Assembly: GCA_903898215.1 (NCBI GenBank)
Contig: CAIUEQ010000101.1
Coordinates: 1 to 11,646, forward strand
Direction of reading: 5' to 3'
Origin: an uncultured Bacteroidota bacterium
GTDB lineage: Bacteria > Bacteroidota > Bacteroidia > UKL13-3
DNA length: 11,646 nucleotides
Below are positions 1 through 7,104 of this stretch, piece by piece. How positions within the stretch are numbered: position 1 is the stretch's first letter; each line of letters starts with the position of its first letter. Below the pieces are notes generated by a model that saw only the letters and a program-made list of their open reading frames with translations, searched no databases and was not told the DNA's origin. The translations under genes and the position numbers were made by a program.

Positions 1-2408
1 AGAGCAATATCAAGTACTTCACTCATGTTTTTTACGAAGTGAAATTTCAAATCCTTAAGATAATTTGCTTCAATATCTTCAACATCTTTTCTATTCGCTT
101 CACATAAAATAATATCTGTAATACCTGCACGTTTTGCTGCTAGTAGTTTTTCTTTCACTCCACCAATAGGCAATACTTTTCCTCTCAAAGTAATTTCACC
201 CGTCATCGCCAAATTTGGTTTTACTTTTCTCTGTGTAAACAATGATGCAAGAGAAGTGAGCATGGTAACTCCGGCAGAAGGTCCATCTTTTGGAACTGCA
301 CCAGCAGGAACATGAATATGAATATCCCATTTGTCGAATACACGGGAATCAATTTGCAGGGTTTGATAATGTGCTTTTAAAAATGTGAGTGCAGTAATGG
401 CTGATTCCTTCATCACTTCGCCAAGTGAACCTGTAAGCGTTAGTTTTCCATTTCCTTTTGTAAGTGAACTTTCTATAAATAAGATTTCTCCACCTACACT
501 TGTCCATGCAAGTCCGGTAACAACTCCGGCAACATCATTTCCTTGGTAAATTTCTTTTTCAACACGTTCAATTCCAAGAATTTTTTGAATATCTGATACT
601 TCAATTTTCTTTTTAATTTTCCCTTCCATTACTTTTTGCTTTGCAATATTTCTTGAAACGGAAGCAATTTGTTTTTCTAATCCTCTAACTCCACTTTCGC
701 GAGTATACCCTTCAACTATTTTTGCAAGAACTTCATTGCTTAATTCAAAATCATTTTTCTTTAAGCCATGATTTTCCTTTTGTTTTGGGATAAGGAATTT
801 TTTTGCGATCTCAACTTTTTCTTCAATAGTATATCCAGTCATTTCTATCAATTCCATTCTATCTAGAAGAGCCGGTTGAATCGTATCTAAATTATTTGCT
901 GTAGCGATAAACATTACATTTGACAGATCGTAATCTATTTCAACATAATTATCATAAAAAGTATTGTTTTGTTCAGGGTCTAAAACTTCGAGCAAAGCGG
1001 AAGATGGATCGCCTCTAAAATCACTTCCAATTTTATCTACTTCATCCAATACAAAAACAGGATTTGAGGTTTTTACTTTTTTGAGATTTTGAATGATACG
1101 TCCAGGCATTGCACCAATATATGTTTTTCGATGCCCACGAATTTCACTTTCATCATGTAATCCACCTAAAGAGATACGTGCATATTTTCTTCCTAAAGCT
1201 TTTGCAATTGATTTGCCAAGCGATGTTTTCCCAACACCCGGAGGGCCGTAAAGGCAAAGTATCGGACTTTTCATATTACCTTTAAGCTTAAGAACAGCAA
1301 GGTATTCGAGAATCCTTTCTTTAACTTTTTCTAAACCAAAATGATCTTCATCTAAAATCTTTTGAGCACGTTTTAAGTCGAAATTATCTTTGCTCATTTC
1401 GTTCCATGGCAGATCAAGTAGCGTTTGTAAATAACCTATCTGAACAGAATAATCAGGAGCCATAGGATTCATCCTTTTTAATCTTTCTACTTCTTTTTTA
1501 AATGATTCATAAACTTGCTCCGACCAGTTTTTTGATGCTCCTGTTTTTAGTAAATTATCAATATCTTTTTCAGGAGAATCACCACCGAGTTCTTCCTGAA
1601 GTGTTCTGATTTGTTGTTGTAAAAAGAAATCCCGTTGTTGTTTATCCAGATCACCACGAACTTTACTTTGAATCTCATTTTTTAACTCAAGCATTTGCTG
1701 CTCTTTAGCAAGAAACTCTAGAACTCTTTTTCCGCGTTCCTGAAAATCTTCGATCTCAAGAATGATTTGTTTATTGGTAACTTCTGTATTCAGATTTGAT
1801 GAAATAAAATTCAGAAGAAATGTAGGACTCTCAATATTTTTTATTGCAAAGCTAGCTTCAGATGGAACCATTGGATTGATATTAACTATATCCAATGCTA
1901 AATCCTTAATACTCGAAACCAAAGCGTTTTGCTCTTCGTTTGGAATGAGTTTTTTTTCATTAAAAGGAGTAATCGAAGCTATAATATATGGCTCAGTTGA
2001 AATGCATTCATTTAATGAAAATCTTCTTTTGCCCTGAATAATAACTGTTGTGCTGCCATCAGGCATGCGAAGCATTTTTATAATATGTGCAACTGTTCCA
2101 ACTTTATTCAAATCCGAAAATTGAGGGTCTTCGATTGCAGAGTTTAATTGTGCAACCACACCAATTGTTCGATTGCCTTTGTTCGCATCTTTGATCAAAT
2201 TTATTGATTTATCGCGGGCAACCGTAATAGGAATAACAACACCAGGGAACAATACCGTATTTCTTAGCGGCAATATTGGCAGTGTATCAGGCAGGTTTTC
2301 CTTGTTCATTTCATCTTCCTCTTCTTGTGATAGTAGCGAAATAAAATCTTGTGAATCGCTCTCATCACTTATCAGAGAAGGAATTATATAGTTTCTGTTA
2401 TCATTCAT
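1..2408 (-). CDS. lon: ATP-dependent protease Lon (C-terminus cut by window edge)
   Basis: Cytoplasmic AAA+ serine protease that unfolds and degrades misfolded and short-lived regulatory proteins. About 802 codons are visible and the frame is still open at base 1, so only a short C-terminal tail is missing. Order of domains: an acidic N-terminal extension (about residues 12-36), the substrate-binding LON domain starting near LPILPLRN (43-50), a charged helical linker (about 240-330), the AAA+ module with Walker A GPPGVGKT (388-395) and Walker B VFVLDEVDK (around 451-459), and the protease domain. The catalytic dyad is present: Ser711 in PKDGPSAG and Lys754 in GGVKEK, 43 residues apart as in E. 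coli Lon (S679/K722). I chose ATG 2406-2408. An out-of-frame ATG overlaps it at 2402-2404, and an in-frame Met34 lies just before the LON domain. It is divergent from the PepSY-like gene across 127 bp. All key residues are intact, so it should be functional. Confidence 0.97.
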   Translation of the reverse strand, partial: MNDNRNYIIPSLISDESDSQDFISLLSQEEEDEMNKENLPDTLPILPLRNTVLFPGVVIPITVARDKSINLIKDANKGNRTIGVVAQLNSAIEDPQFSDLNKVGTVAHIIKMLRMPDGSTTVIIQGKRRFSLNECISTEPYIIASITPFNEKKLIPNEEQNALVSSIKDLALDIVNINPMVPSEASFAIKNIESPTFLLNFISSNLNTEVTNKQIILEIEDFQERGKRVLEFLAKEQQMLELKNEIQSKVRGDLDKQQRDFFLQQQIRTLQEELGGDSPEKDIDNLLKTGASKNWSEQVYESFKKEVERLKRMNPMAPDYSVQIGYLQTLLDLPWNEMSKDNFDLKRAQKILDEDHFGLEKVKERILEYLAVLKLKGNMKSPILCLYGPPGVGKTSLGKSIAKALGRKYARISLGGLHDESEIRGHRKTYIGAMPGRIIQNLKKVKTSNPVFVLDEVDKIGSDFRGDPSSALLEVLDPEQNNTFYDNYVEIDYDLSNVMFIATANNLDTIQPALLDRMELIEMTGYTIEEKVEIAKKFLIPKQKENHGLKKNDFELSNEVLAKIVEGYTRESGVRGLEKQIASVSRNIAKQKVMEGKIKKKIEVSDIQKILGIERVEKEIYQGNDVAGVVTGLAWTSVGGEILFIESSLTKGNGKLTLTGSLGEVMKESAITALTFLKAHYQTLQIDSRVFDKWDIHIHVPAGAVPKDGPSAGVTMLTSLASLFTQRKVKPNLAMTGEITLRGKVLPIGGVKEKLLAAKRAGITDIILCEANRKDVEDIEANYLKDLKFHFVKNMSEVLDIA

Positions 2409-2477
2409 CTTATTAAAATATATCGTTCGTTTGAATTATAAAATTTAGGTTGTTCAATTACTCAACTGTTGTGCCAA

Positions 2478-2509
2478 CAAAATTATTCTTTATTTAATGA
2501 GCAAAGTTA
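2478..2509 (-). promoter_or_regulatory. Candidate lon promoter (Bacteroidota type)
   Basis: Read on the minus strand, TAATTTTG (2485-2478) and TAACTTTG (2509-2502) both match the Bacteroidota -7 consensus TAnnTTTG. For the first, TTTG at 2505-2502 could serve as the -33 box at a spacing of 16, slightly shorter than the usual 17-23. The start codon is 70-95 bp downstream. The assignment is from motif matching only; no heat-shock operator was recognised. Confidence 0.4.
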
Positions 2510-2515
2510 TATTTG
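2508..2515 (+). promoter_or_regulatory. Candidate -7 element for the PepSY-like gene
   Basis: TATATTTG is an exact TAnnTTTG match 20 bp upstream of the ATG at 2536, giving a short leader. No good -33 TTG box lies at the expected distance. It overlaps the minus-strand TAACTTTG by two bases, so the two directions may compete for polymerase. Confidence 0.45.
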
Positions 2516-2535
2516 CCTTAAAATAAATCTAAAAT

Positions 2536-2970
2536 ATGAAAAAGTACATTTCATTCATCGCGTTATCGCTATTAACATTTGCCGGTTTTGCTCAAAAAAA
2601 TTTATCTAGGAGTGATGTACCTAAGGCTGTAATGAATTCTTATCTTTCACAAAATTCATCTGGAGCAACTGATTCAGTATGGGGTAAAGAGGAGATTTCT
2701 ATTTATAAGGTTTATTATAATGATAATGGCCAGCACTATGAGGCTAATTATTTTGCTGATGGCAGATGGATAAAAACCTTTACTGAGCTAGAATCTGCTG
2801 CTATTCCTATCAATGTTGTAAATCAGGTAAAATCTATTTACCCTAATCATAAAATTGCAAAAGCATATATTGAACTGAACAATGACGGAAAATTTTATGC
2901 AACCGATATTGTTAATGGAAATGATAAAATGACAATTTACTTTACGATGTCAGGAAAGTTTGTAAAGTAA
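2536..2970 (+). CDS. Exported PepSY-like domain protein
   Basis: A 144-residue exported protein. Residues 1-20 form a typical Bacteroidota signal peptide (MKK start, hydrophobic core, cut after FAQ). The rest looks like the PepSY-like/beta-lactamase-inhibitor-protein-like fold common as small periplasmic proteins in this phylum. It contains two half-repeats, about residues 28-86 and 90-144. Each begins with a helix of the type VPxAVxxxY or IPxxVVNQVKSIYP, followed by beta-strands that end in a G-R/K-hydrophobic turn (DGRWIKT; SGKFVK). The family has no established enzymatic activity; roles in protease inhibition or envelope stress have been proposed by analogy. The start is supported by the signal peptide and the A-rich leader. 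The aminopeptidase begins 72 bp downstream with no clear terminator or promoter between, so the two may be co-transcribed. A functional link as peptidase inhibitor or chaperone would be pure inference. Confidence 0.8.
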   Translation: MKKYISFIALSLLTFAGFAQKNLSRSDVPKAVMNSYLSQNSSGATDSVWGKEEISIYKVYYNDNGQHYEANYFADGRWIKTFTELESAAIPINVVNQVKSIYPNHKIAKAYIELNNDGKFYATDIVNGNDKMTIYFTMSGKFVK

Positions 2971-3042
2971 ATTTTTCAAGTCATTCCATTTTAAGATACT
3001 CATTTTATTCTGAGTCATTTCTGCTTTCAAAATACATCACCT

Positions 3043-4968
3043 ATGAAAAATTGTTTTTCTGTCGTATTTGCTTTTTTTGTTTTTTTTATCTCGAATGCTC
3101 AATCACCTTTTTGTGGATATGCAAAAAGAGATCTGGTAACTGCATCTTTTGCATCACCAACTGACGTAGGAAAGATGAATAATTATGACGTTTATTTTTA
3201 CAAATTAGATGTAGCAGTCGAAAATAATTCAACCTATATCAGTGGTAATGTTTCGATTTTTTCAAAAGCTGTTAAATCATTTTCTGAATTTGTATTTGAA
3301 TTGCATGACAGTTTAAAAATTGATTCGGTAGTCATCAATAACTCAAAGAAAACTTTTTCACGTTCCAATGGAATTGTTACAGTTGCAATCAATGGTTCAG
3401 TCCCTGCAAATTCAATTGTAAAAACTATTATTTATTATAAAGGAAATACTCCTCAAGATTTGGGTTCTGCTAATGGAAATGGCTTTTCAAATTCCAGTTC
3501 ATTAAAAGTTACCTGGTCACTCAGTGAATCTTATGTTGCCTACGAATGGTGGCCTTGCAAACAAGTTTTATATGATAAAGCTGATTCTGCCGAAATTTGG
3601 ATCACTACCGATTCGGCAAATAAAGCAGGTTCAAATGGTTTGCTCGTAAACACAACCAATCTACCAAATGCAAAAAAAAGATATGAATGGAAATCTCATT
3701 ACCCAATCGATTATTATTTGATATCTGTTTCTGTGGCAAAATATGTTGAATACAATTTGTATGCACACCCAGAAGGTTATACTGATTCAATTTTAATTCA
3801 GAATTATATTTATGATACTTCCGTTAAAGTTGCTTTAAACAAAACACCTTCTCTCATTGAGATGTATTCAAAAATTATTGGACCATATCCTTTTGCTCTA
3901 GAAAAATATGGACATTGTATGGCGCCTTTATATGGAGGAATGGAGCATCAAACCATGACAACTCTCGGACCATCATCAGCATATACTTTTGATATTATTA
4001 CTCATGAACTCGCACATCAATGGTTTGGTGATTTTGTTACCTGTGGAAGTTGGGCAGACATTTGGCTGAATGAAGGTTTTGCCAGCTATTGCGAATATAT
4101 TTCAAATGAACGCATGGCAACAGGAAATGCAACTTCGTGGATGACAAATGCAATGAATGGGGCAAGCAATGCTGGCGCATATTGGGTTTATGTAAATGAT
4201 ACACTTAATACTCCCACACTTTTTAATAGTAATTCTTCCTACAAAAAAGGAGCTGTTATTTTACACATGTTGCGATATGAAATTAATAATGATTCAATAT
4301 TTTATTTAGGAATTAGAAATTATTTAAATGCTCATAAATATGCAACAGCTGTGAGCAAAGATTTTCAATTGATAATGGAACAAACTTCCGGGAAAACTTT
4401 AGGATACTTTTTTGATCAGTGGTTACATGGATTGGGTTATCCGATATTTTCAGGAAAGTGGAATCAGATGAATGATAATGTTAGTGTTTTACTTTCTCAA
4501 ACTACATCAAATCCTGCAACAACACTTTTTAAAACTTCGATTGATATTCGTTTATATTACACTGGAGGTGATACCTTAATAAAAGTTTGGTTTGACACAA
4601 TATCAAAAAATTATTCGTTTTACCTAGTTGGAAAAACAATAAAAAATATTGTTATAGACCCTAATGATCGAATTTTAAATGGCATTGGAACCTTTACTCA
4701 CGACCCTCTTTATAATGCTATTGCAGATGTCAATGGAGTAAAAAATAATTTCACTATTTATCCGAATCCCGTTAGCGAACAATTGAACTTAGTAAATGTA
4801 AATGGGTGCTTTATTGAAGTGTTGGATGTAACACGAAAAATAATATTGAACAAACATGTTTACGAAATAAATTCAAAGTTGGATGTGAGTGAACTTAGCA
4901 GCGGATTGTATTTTATTCGTATTGAAAAAAATGGTGCGGTAAGTAATCTGAAATTTGTGAAAGAATAG
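3043..4968 (+). CDS. Secreted M1 family zinc aminopeptidase with T9SS type A sorting domain
   Basis: Zinc metallopeptidase expected to remove N-terminal residues from peptides outside the cell. Residues 1-20 are a signal peptide (cut after NAQ). About 45-240 form the N-terminal beta-sandwich of M1 enzymes. The thermolysin-like catalytic domain carries the zinc motif HELAH (321-325) and NEGFA with the third ligand Glu344, i.e. HEXXH-X18-E. Tyr400 in YKKGA matches the transition-state tyrosine. The exopeptidase motif, usually GxMEN, reads GGMEH here (298-302). About 480-560 is a further beta-rich region. Residues 569-641 are a Por/T9SS type A sorting domain (IYPNPVSEQLNL ... SSGLYFIRI), so the protein should cross the outer membrane and be anchored or released after cleavage of this tail. 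At 641 residues it is shorter than PepN-type enzymes and lacks their long helical C-terminal domain. Substrate preference cannot be told. It ends 3 bp from a convergent gene. Confidence 0.93.
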   Translation: MKNCFSVVFAFFVFFISNAQSPFCGYAKRDLVTASFASPTDVGKMNNYDVYFYKLDVAVENNSTYISGNVSIFSKAVKSFSEFVFELHDSLKIDSVVINNSKKTFSRSNGIVTVAINGSVPANSIVKTIIYYKGNTPQDLGSANGNGFSNSSSLKVTWSLSESYVAYEWWPCKQVLYDKADSAEIWITTDSANKAGSNGLLVNTTNLPNAKKRYEWKSHYPIDYYLISVSVAKYVEYNLYAHPEGYTDSILIQNYIYDTSVKVALNKTPSLIEMYSKIIGPYPFALEKYGHCMAPLYGGMEHQTMTTLGPSSAYTFDIITHELAHQWFGDFVTCGSWADIWLNEGFASYCEYISNERMATGNATSWMTNAMNGASNAGAYWVYVNDTLNTPTLFNSNSSYKKGAVILHMLRYEINNDSIFYLGIRNYLNAHKYATAVSKDFQLIMEQTSGKTLGYFFDQWLHGLGYPIFSGKWNQMNDNVSVLLSQTTSNPATTLFKTSIDIRLYYTGGDTLIKVWFDTISKNYSFYLVGKTIKNIVIDPNDRILNGIGTFTHDPLYNAIADVNGVKNNFTIYPNPVSEQLNLVNVNGCFIEVLDVTRKIILNKHVYEINSKLDVSELSSGLYFIRIEKNGAVSNLKFVKE

Positions 4969-4971
4969 TTA

Positions 4972-5379
4972 TCAGATGATCAGAATGCCCGGCTTTTTTA
5001 AAAATGGTACTTGTTTATAATTGTCGGGATGAATGGTATTGCTTTCAAACACATATGTTTTTTCATACATTTTTCCTTCCAAAAAATAAGTAAGTTGGTA
5101 TTGGTTATTTAAAACAAATAGCTCATGATTTATCGGTTCTATTTTGCTAAAACTTTCAGCTTCAACGGTGTCTAAAAAATGCCTGAGTAAAGATGTTTTT
5201 CTTTCTTCACCTTCAATTATTCCAAAACCTTTGCTAAGCACAAGCACTCCTTCTAGGGCCGATTTATTTTGGTTTATGAGATATACATTGTAAACAATTT
5301 CACCAAATATTTCATCCCATTCCTGCACTGTTGCAATACCAACTCCTTCAACTTTAAATTCTTTTATATCCTTTAACAT
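4972..5379 (-). CDS. Conserved small Bacteroidota protein of unknown function
   Basis: A 135-residue protein with no signal peptide or membrane segment, so probably cytoplasmic. It alternates predicted beta-strands (IVYNVYLIN, GVLVLSKGFG, QYQLTYFLEG, KTYVFES) with a conserved-looking centre KTSLLRHFLDTVEAESFSKIEPI (split about residues 61-83). From memory, homologues are widespread in Bacteroidota and are sometimes labelled phenylalanyl-tRNA synthetase subunit alpha. That label looks wrong here: the protein is far too short and shows no class II synthetase motifs. The start ATG at 5379 is supported by a -7 element 16 bp upstream. Its stop is 3 bp from the stop of the aminopeptidase gene on the other strand. 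No function is proposed. Confidence 0.8.
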   Translation of the reverse strand: MLKDIKEFKVEGVGIATVQEWDEIFGEIVYNVYLINQNKSALEGVLVLSKGFGIIEGEERKTSLLRHFLDTVEAESFSKIEPINHELFVLNNQYQLTYFLEGKMYEKTYVFESNTIHPDNYKQVPFLKKPGILII

Positions 5380-5395
5380 TCATTAAAATTTTGTG

Positions 5396-5403
5396 CAAAT
5401 ATA
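5396..5403 (-). promoter_or_regulatory. Candidate -7 element for the 135-residue protein gene
   Basis: On the minus strand this reads TATATTTG, an exact TAnnTTTG match, 16 bp upstream of the ATG. No TTG box was found at the usual -33 distance. The implied leader is about 10 nt, which fits the absence of a Shine-Dalgarno site. Confidence 0.45.
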
Positions 5404-5430
5404 ATCAGAACCAGAATTATATTTAGTTGA

Positions 5431-5542
5431 GAAATTTCTTGAAATATTTCCCAATAACTTGTCAGTTCGAGCGGAGTCGTGAACAGTTTATAACTTTCAT
5501 CTCCTTCAAAACAGCAAAACAATTCTTAAATAAAGTATTTAA
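5431..5542. repeat. AT-rich palindromes in the 5380-5628 intergenic gap
   Basis: This 249-bp gap contains no plausible gene. It holds GAAATTTC (5431-5438) and GAAATATTTC (5441-5450), both perfect palindromes, and a hairpin TTAAATA-AAG-TATTTAA (5526-5542). All are AT-only or nearly so, and could be chance in DNA of this composition. Confidence 0.3.
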
Positions 5543-5580
5543 AAATTTAAAGAGTGTTATGAGGTTTTTAAATTAAAATC

Positions 5581-5622
5581 AAAAGCCAAAAGCCAAAGGC
5601 CAAAGGCCAGCAGCCAGCAGCG
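5581..5622. repeat. Heptamer tandem repeat, six units in three pairs
   Basis: Six contiguous 7-bp units: AAAAGCC twice, AAAGGCC twice, then AGCAGCC and AGCAGCG. Each successive pair differs from the last by one or two substitutions. The array begins 6 bp past the stop of the YkuK-like gene. On the transcribed strand it includes GGCC-TTT-GGCC, a small hairpin, followed by T-rich sequence, so it might also end that transcript. It is not a CRISPR array: units are far too short and there are no spacers. Confidence 0.85.
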
Positions 5623-5628
5623 TCCTTT

Positions 5629-6126
5629 TCAATGCACCATTTTATTGGCACAATAGGAACTAGCGAAGGCATCAGGTTTTGCTTTAAAAACAAATCCCAT
5701 GCTTAAAATATATCCCATTGCTTCGCTTAATGCACTATGCGATTTAAATTGAGGATCGGTATTGATGTCTGCATGAACTTCAAGTTCCACCTGATATTTA
5801 TCAAGCACCTCACATAATTGGTAAGCGATTTCAATAGAACGCGAAACCTCATACAACATTCGCTCCTTTATGGCGAATTTATATTTCGTTTTTTCAGAAC
5901 TGATCAACATAAATCCTCCGCGTTTTTGACGAACAAAAACTATGACCGTTGCAAATTCAGTAATGTGATGTGTAACCTGCGAATCGGTGCCGATACAAAC
6001 TTTAAGTTTATACCCTGCATTGTATTCACGCATGATTAAATTCTCCACTTCACTCACAATATTTTCCTCTACAGTTTCACCATTGAATCTGCGCCATTTC
6101 ATCGGAGTGTTTTGAGTGTGATACAT
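5629..6126 (-). CDS. YkuK-type RNase H-like fold protein (DUF458 family)
   Basis: A 165-residue cytoplasmic protein resembling the YkuK/DUF458 family, which has a predicted ribonuclease H-like fold but no proven substrate. Acidic residues expected in such a site are visible: Asp48 in IGTDSQ (45-50), Glu89 in IKERM, His118-Ala-Asp120 with Asp124 in HADINTDPQFKS (118-129), and Asp152 in KAKPDAFAS near the C-terminus. The order beta-strand GTDSQ, helical middle, HADI strand, and C-terminal KPDAFAS matches what I remember of Bacteroidota homologues. The start at 6126 gives eight extra residues before MKWRRFNGE. Homologues often begin at a motif like MKWR, so ATG at 6102 (Met9) is a real alternative. 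A nuclease role is inferred from the fold only. A 10-bp inverted repeat overlies the first start codon. Confidence 0.85.
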   Translation of the reverse strand: MYHTQNTPMKWRRFNGETVEENIVSEVENLIMREYNAGYKLKVCIGTDSQVTHHITEFATVIVFVRQKRGGFMLISSEKTKYKFAIKERMLYEVSRSIEIAYQLCEVLDKYQVELEVHADINTDPQFKSHSALSEAMGYILSMGFVFKAKPDAFASSYCANKMVH

Positions 6127-6151
6127 TTATCTAAATGTTCTGATAAATGTA
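6122..6151. promoter_or_regulatory. Operator-like 10-bp perfect inverted repeat at the YkuK-like gene start
   Basis: TACATTTATC (6122-6131) and its exact reverse complement GATAAATGTA (6142-6151) are separated by 10 bp, so arm centres are 20 bp apart, close to two helical turns. The left arm covers the ATG at 6124-6126 and the right arm covers the candidate -7 element. This geometry suits a dimeric repressor, but no regulator is known. Confidence 0.5.
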
Positions 6152-6175
6152 AAGAATTAATTTTAAAAAATGCAA
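6144..6175 (-). promoter_or_regulatory. Candidate promoter of the YkuK-like gene
   Basis: On the minus strand, TTG (6175-6173), a 21-bp spacer, then TACATTTA (6151-6144), a 7-of-8 match to TAnnTTTG. The spacing is within the 17-23 range used in this phylum. Transcription would begin about 11 bp before the first ATG or 35 bp before Met9. Confidence 0.4.
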
Positions 6176-6207
6176 TAAGAAGGATTTTGATTTTTCTGTA
6201 ATCAGTT

Positions 6208-6972
6208 TTACTTCAGTTTTGTTTTTTCTCTTGATTTTTGAATGTTAAAATTCTCACCACATTTTTTGATCGCTTCAACCAGATCATATTCTTGTGCAGT
6301 TAAAATAAAAATGCGATCCATCTTACAAAACATAATAAATTCATCAAGATCTTCCTCATCAATTTCGGTAATATTCTTGATGATTTTTTTATTATAACGT
6401 TTGTCAATTGCTCGTTGCTGTTCGGCATATTGCAAAAAATCTTCAAATTTTCTCATATCCTCACCTTCCTTCGACCATGCTTCATACATTGCTGTTAGCG
6501 GGTTCATCACAGTTCCTTTCGGACGATTGATTACACGGTCGTAATTATTTAGCAAAGGGTCGTTCTTTAATATCTCGGCCACCAAACGAGCAATCGAATC
6601 ACGTTTTCTGTTTGTATAAACTACATTCACATCTTTAAGTTTATAAACTATAGGTCGCAAATAAATGTGAATGGTATCATCAATATTTTTTGGGATAATT
6701 TCAGAAGCTGCAAAGTTTTTCGACTTAAATCCAATTGCTGAAATATATACCGAATCGGTTCCTGAAATAAATATTTTAAACAATCCCTTTCGGTTACTGA
6801 TATATTTTGTACCAATAGGGTGGATGCTGATATTTGCAAGTGGAACAGGTTCAAAAGAAGTTTCGTCAAGCATAAATCCTACTACCAAAGTTTTGTCTTG
6901 AGCCTTGCACACATTGACGAAACTCATCAATGCTAAAATAAAAAAATACGTAAATGGAATTTTAAATTGCAT
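6208..6972 (-). CDS. Exported carboxypeptidase-regulatory-like domain protein
   Basis: The frame is open from an ATG at 7041, but I place the start at ATG 6972 (254 residues). From there residues 1-25 form a clean signal peptide (cut after CKAQ), and a good promoter lies just upstream; the longer start would put that promoter inside the gene. Residues about 27-106 resemble the CarboxypepD_reg-like beta-sandwich (VVGFMLDETSFEPVPLANI, GLFKIFISGTDSVYISAIGF) found in Bacteroidota surface proteins. The rest is mostly helical and charged: RDSIARL (about 124-130), PLTAMYEAW (158-166), a basic stretch, and DEFIMFCKMDR. There is no TonB-dependent barrel, no peptidase domain and no T9SS tail, so it is likely periplasmic or associated with the outer membrane. 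From memory, similar stand-alone proteins are common in the phylum without assigned function. It follows the YkuK-like gene's promoter region by 81 bp. Confidence 0.85.
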   Translation of the reverse strand: MQFKIPFTYFFILALMSFVNVCKAQDKTLVVGFMLDETSFEPVPLANISIHPIGTKYISNRKGLFKIFISGTDSVYISAIGFKSKNFAASEIIPKNIDDTIHIYLRPIVYKLKDVNVVYTNRKRDSIARLVAEILKNDPLLNNYDRVINRPKGTVMNPLTAMYEAWSKEGEDMRKFEDFLQYAEQQRAIDKRYNKKIIKNITEIDEEDLDEFIMFCKMDRIFILTAQEYDLVEAIKKCGENFNIQKSREKTKLK

Positions 6973-6998
6973 ATAAACCAAACGAAAGTACATTTTTG

Positions 6999-7026
6999 CA
7001 AGTATAATTTGTAAAGCAATTAGCAA
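6999..7026 (-). promoter_or_regulatory. Candidate promoter of the carboxypeptidase-regulatory-like gene
   Basis: On the minus strand, TTG (7026-7024), a 17-bp spacer, then TATACTTG (7006-6999), one mismatch from TAnnTTTG. It sits 27 bp upstream of ATG 6972 and is the main evidence, with the signal peptide, for that start over 7041. Confidence 0.5.
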
Positions 7027-7057
7027 AACGGTCAGACGCATTACGCGTCAGAACGTT
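7027..7057. repeat. 13-bp imperfect inverted repeat (hairpin, 5-nt loop)
   Basis: AACGGTCAGACGC (7027-7039) and GCGTCAGAACGTT (7045-7057) pair at 11 of 13 positions around ATTAC, with a perfect GACGC/GCGTC core. It lies 48-78 bp past the stop of the Ig-like surface protein gene, so it could be its terminator, but only a short T run follows. It also abuts the -33 box of the next gene, so it could be an operator. Confidence 0.5.
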
Positions 7058-7104
7058 TAAGTTACAATTAAAATGTTGATGTGTTGAAACGATAAATCCA
7101 AAAC

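Noticed and set aside
1762..2391. Two plus-strand ORFs of 91 and 72 codons
   Set aside because: They lie antisense inside the LON domain coding region, which has unambiguous homology; their proteins resemble nothing and have no leader signals.
2995..3016. ACTCA/TGAGT stem between the PepSY-like and aminopeptidase genes as a terminator
   Set aside because: Only five base pairs with an 8-nt loop and no T tract after it.
5581..5622. Possible CRISPR array
   Set aside because: Units are 7 bp, contiguous and without spacers, and no cas-like gene is nearby.
5818..6039. 73-codon plus-strand ORF
   Set aside because: Antisense to the conserved YkuK-type core (IGTDSQ to KERM).
6671..6901. 76-codon plus-strand ORF
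   Set aside because: Antisense to the carboxypeptidase-regulatory-like domain, which has a signal peptide, promoter and recognisable fold on the minus strand.
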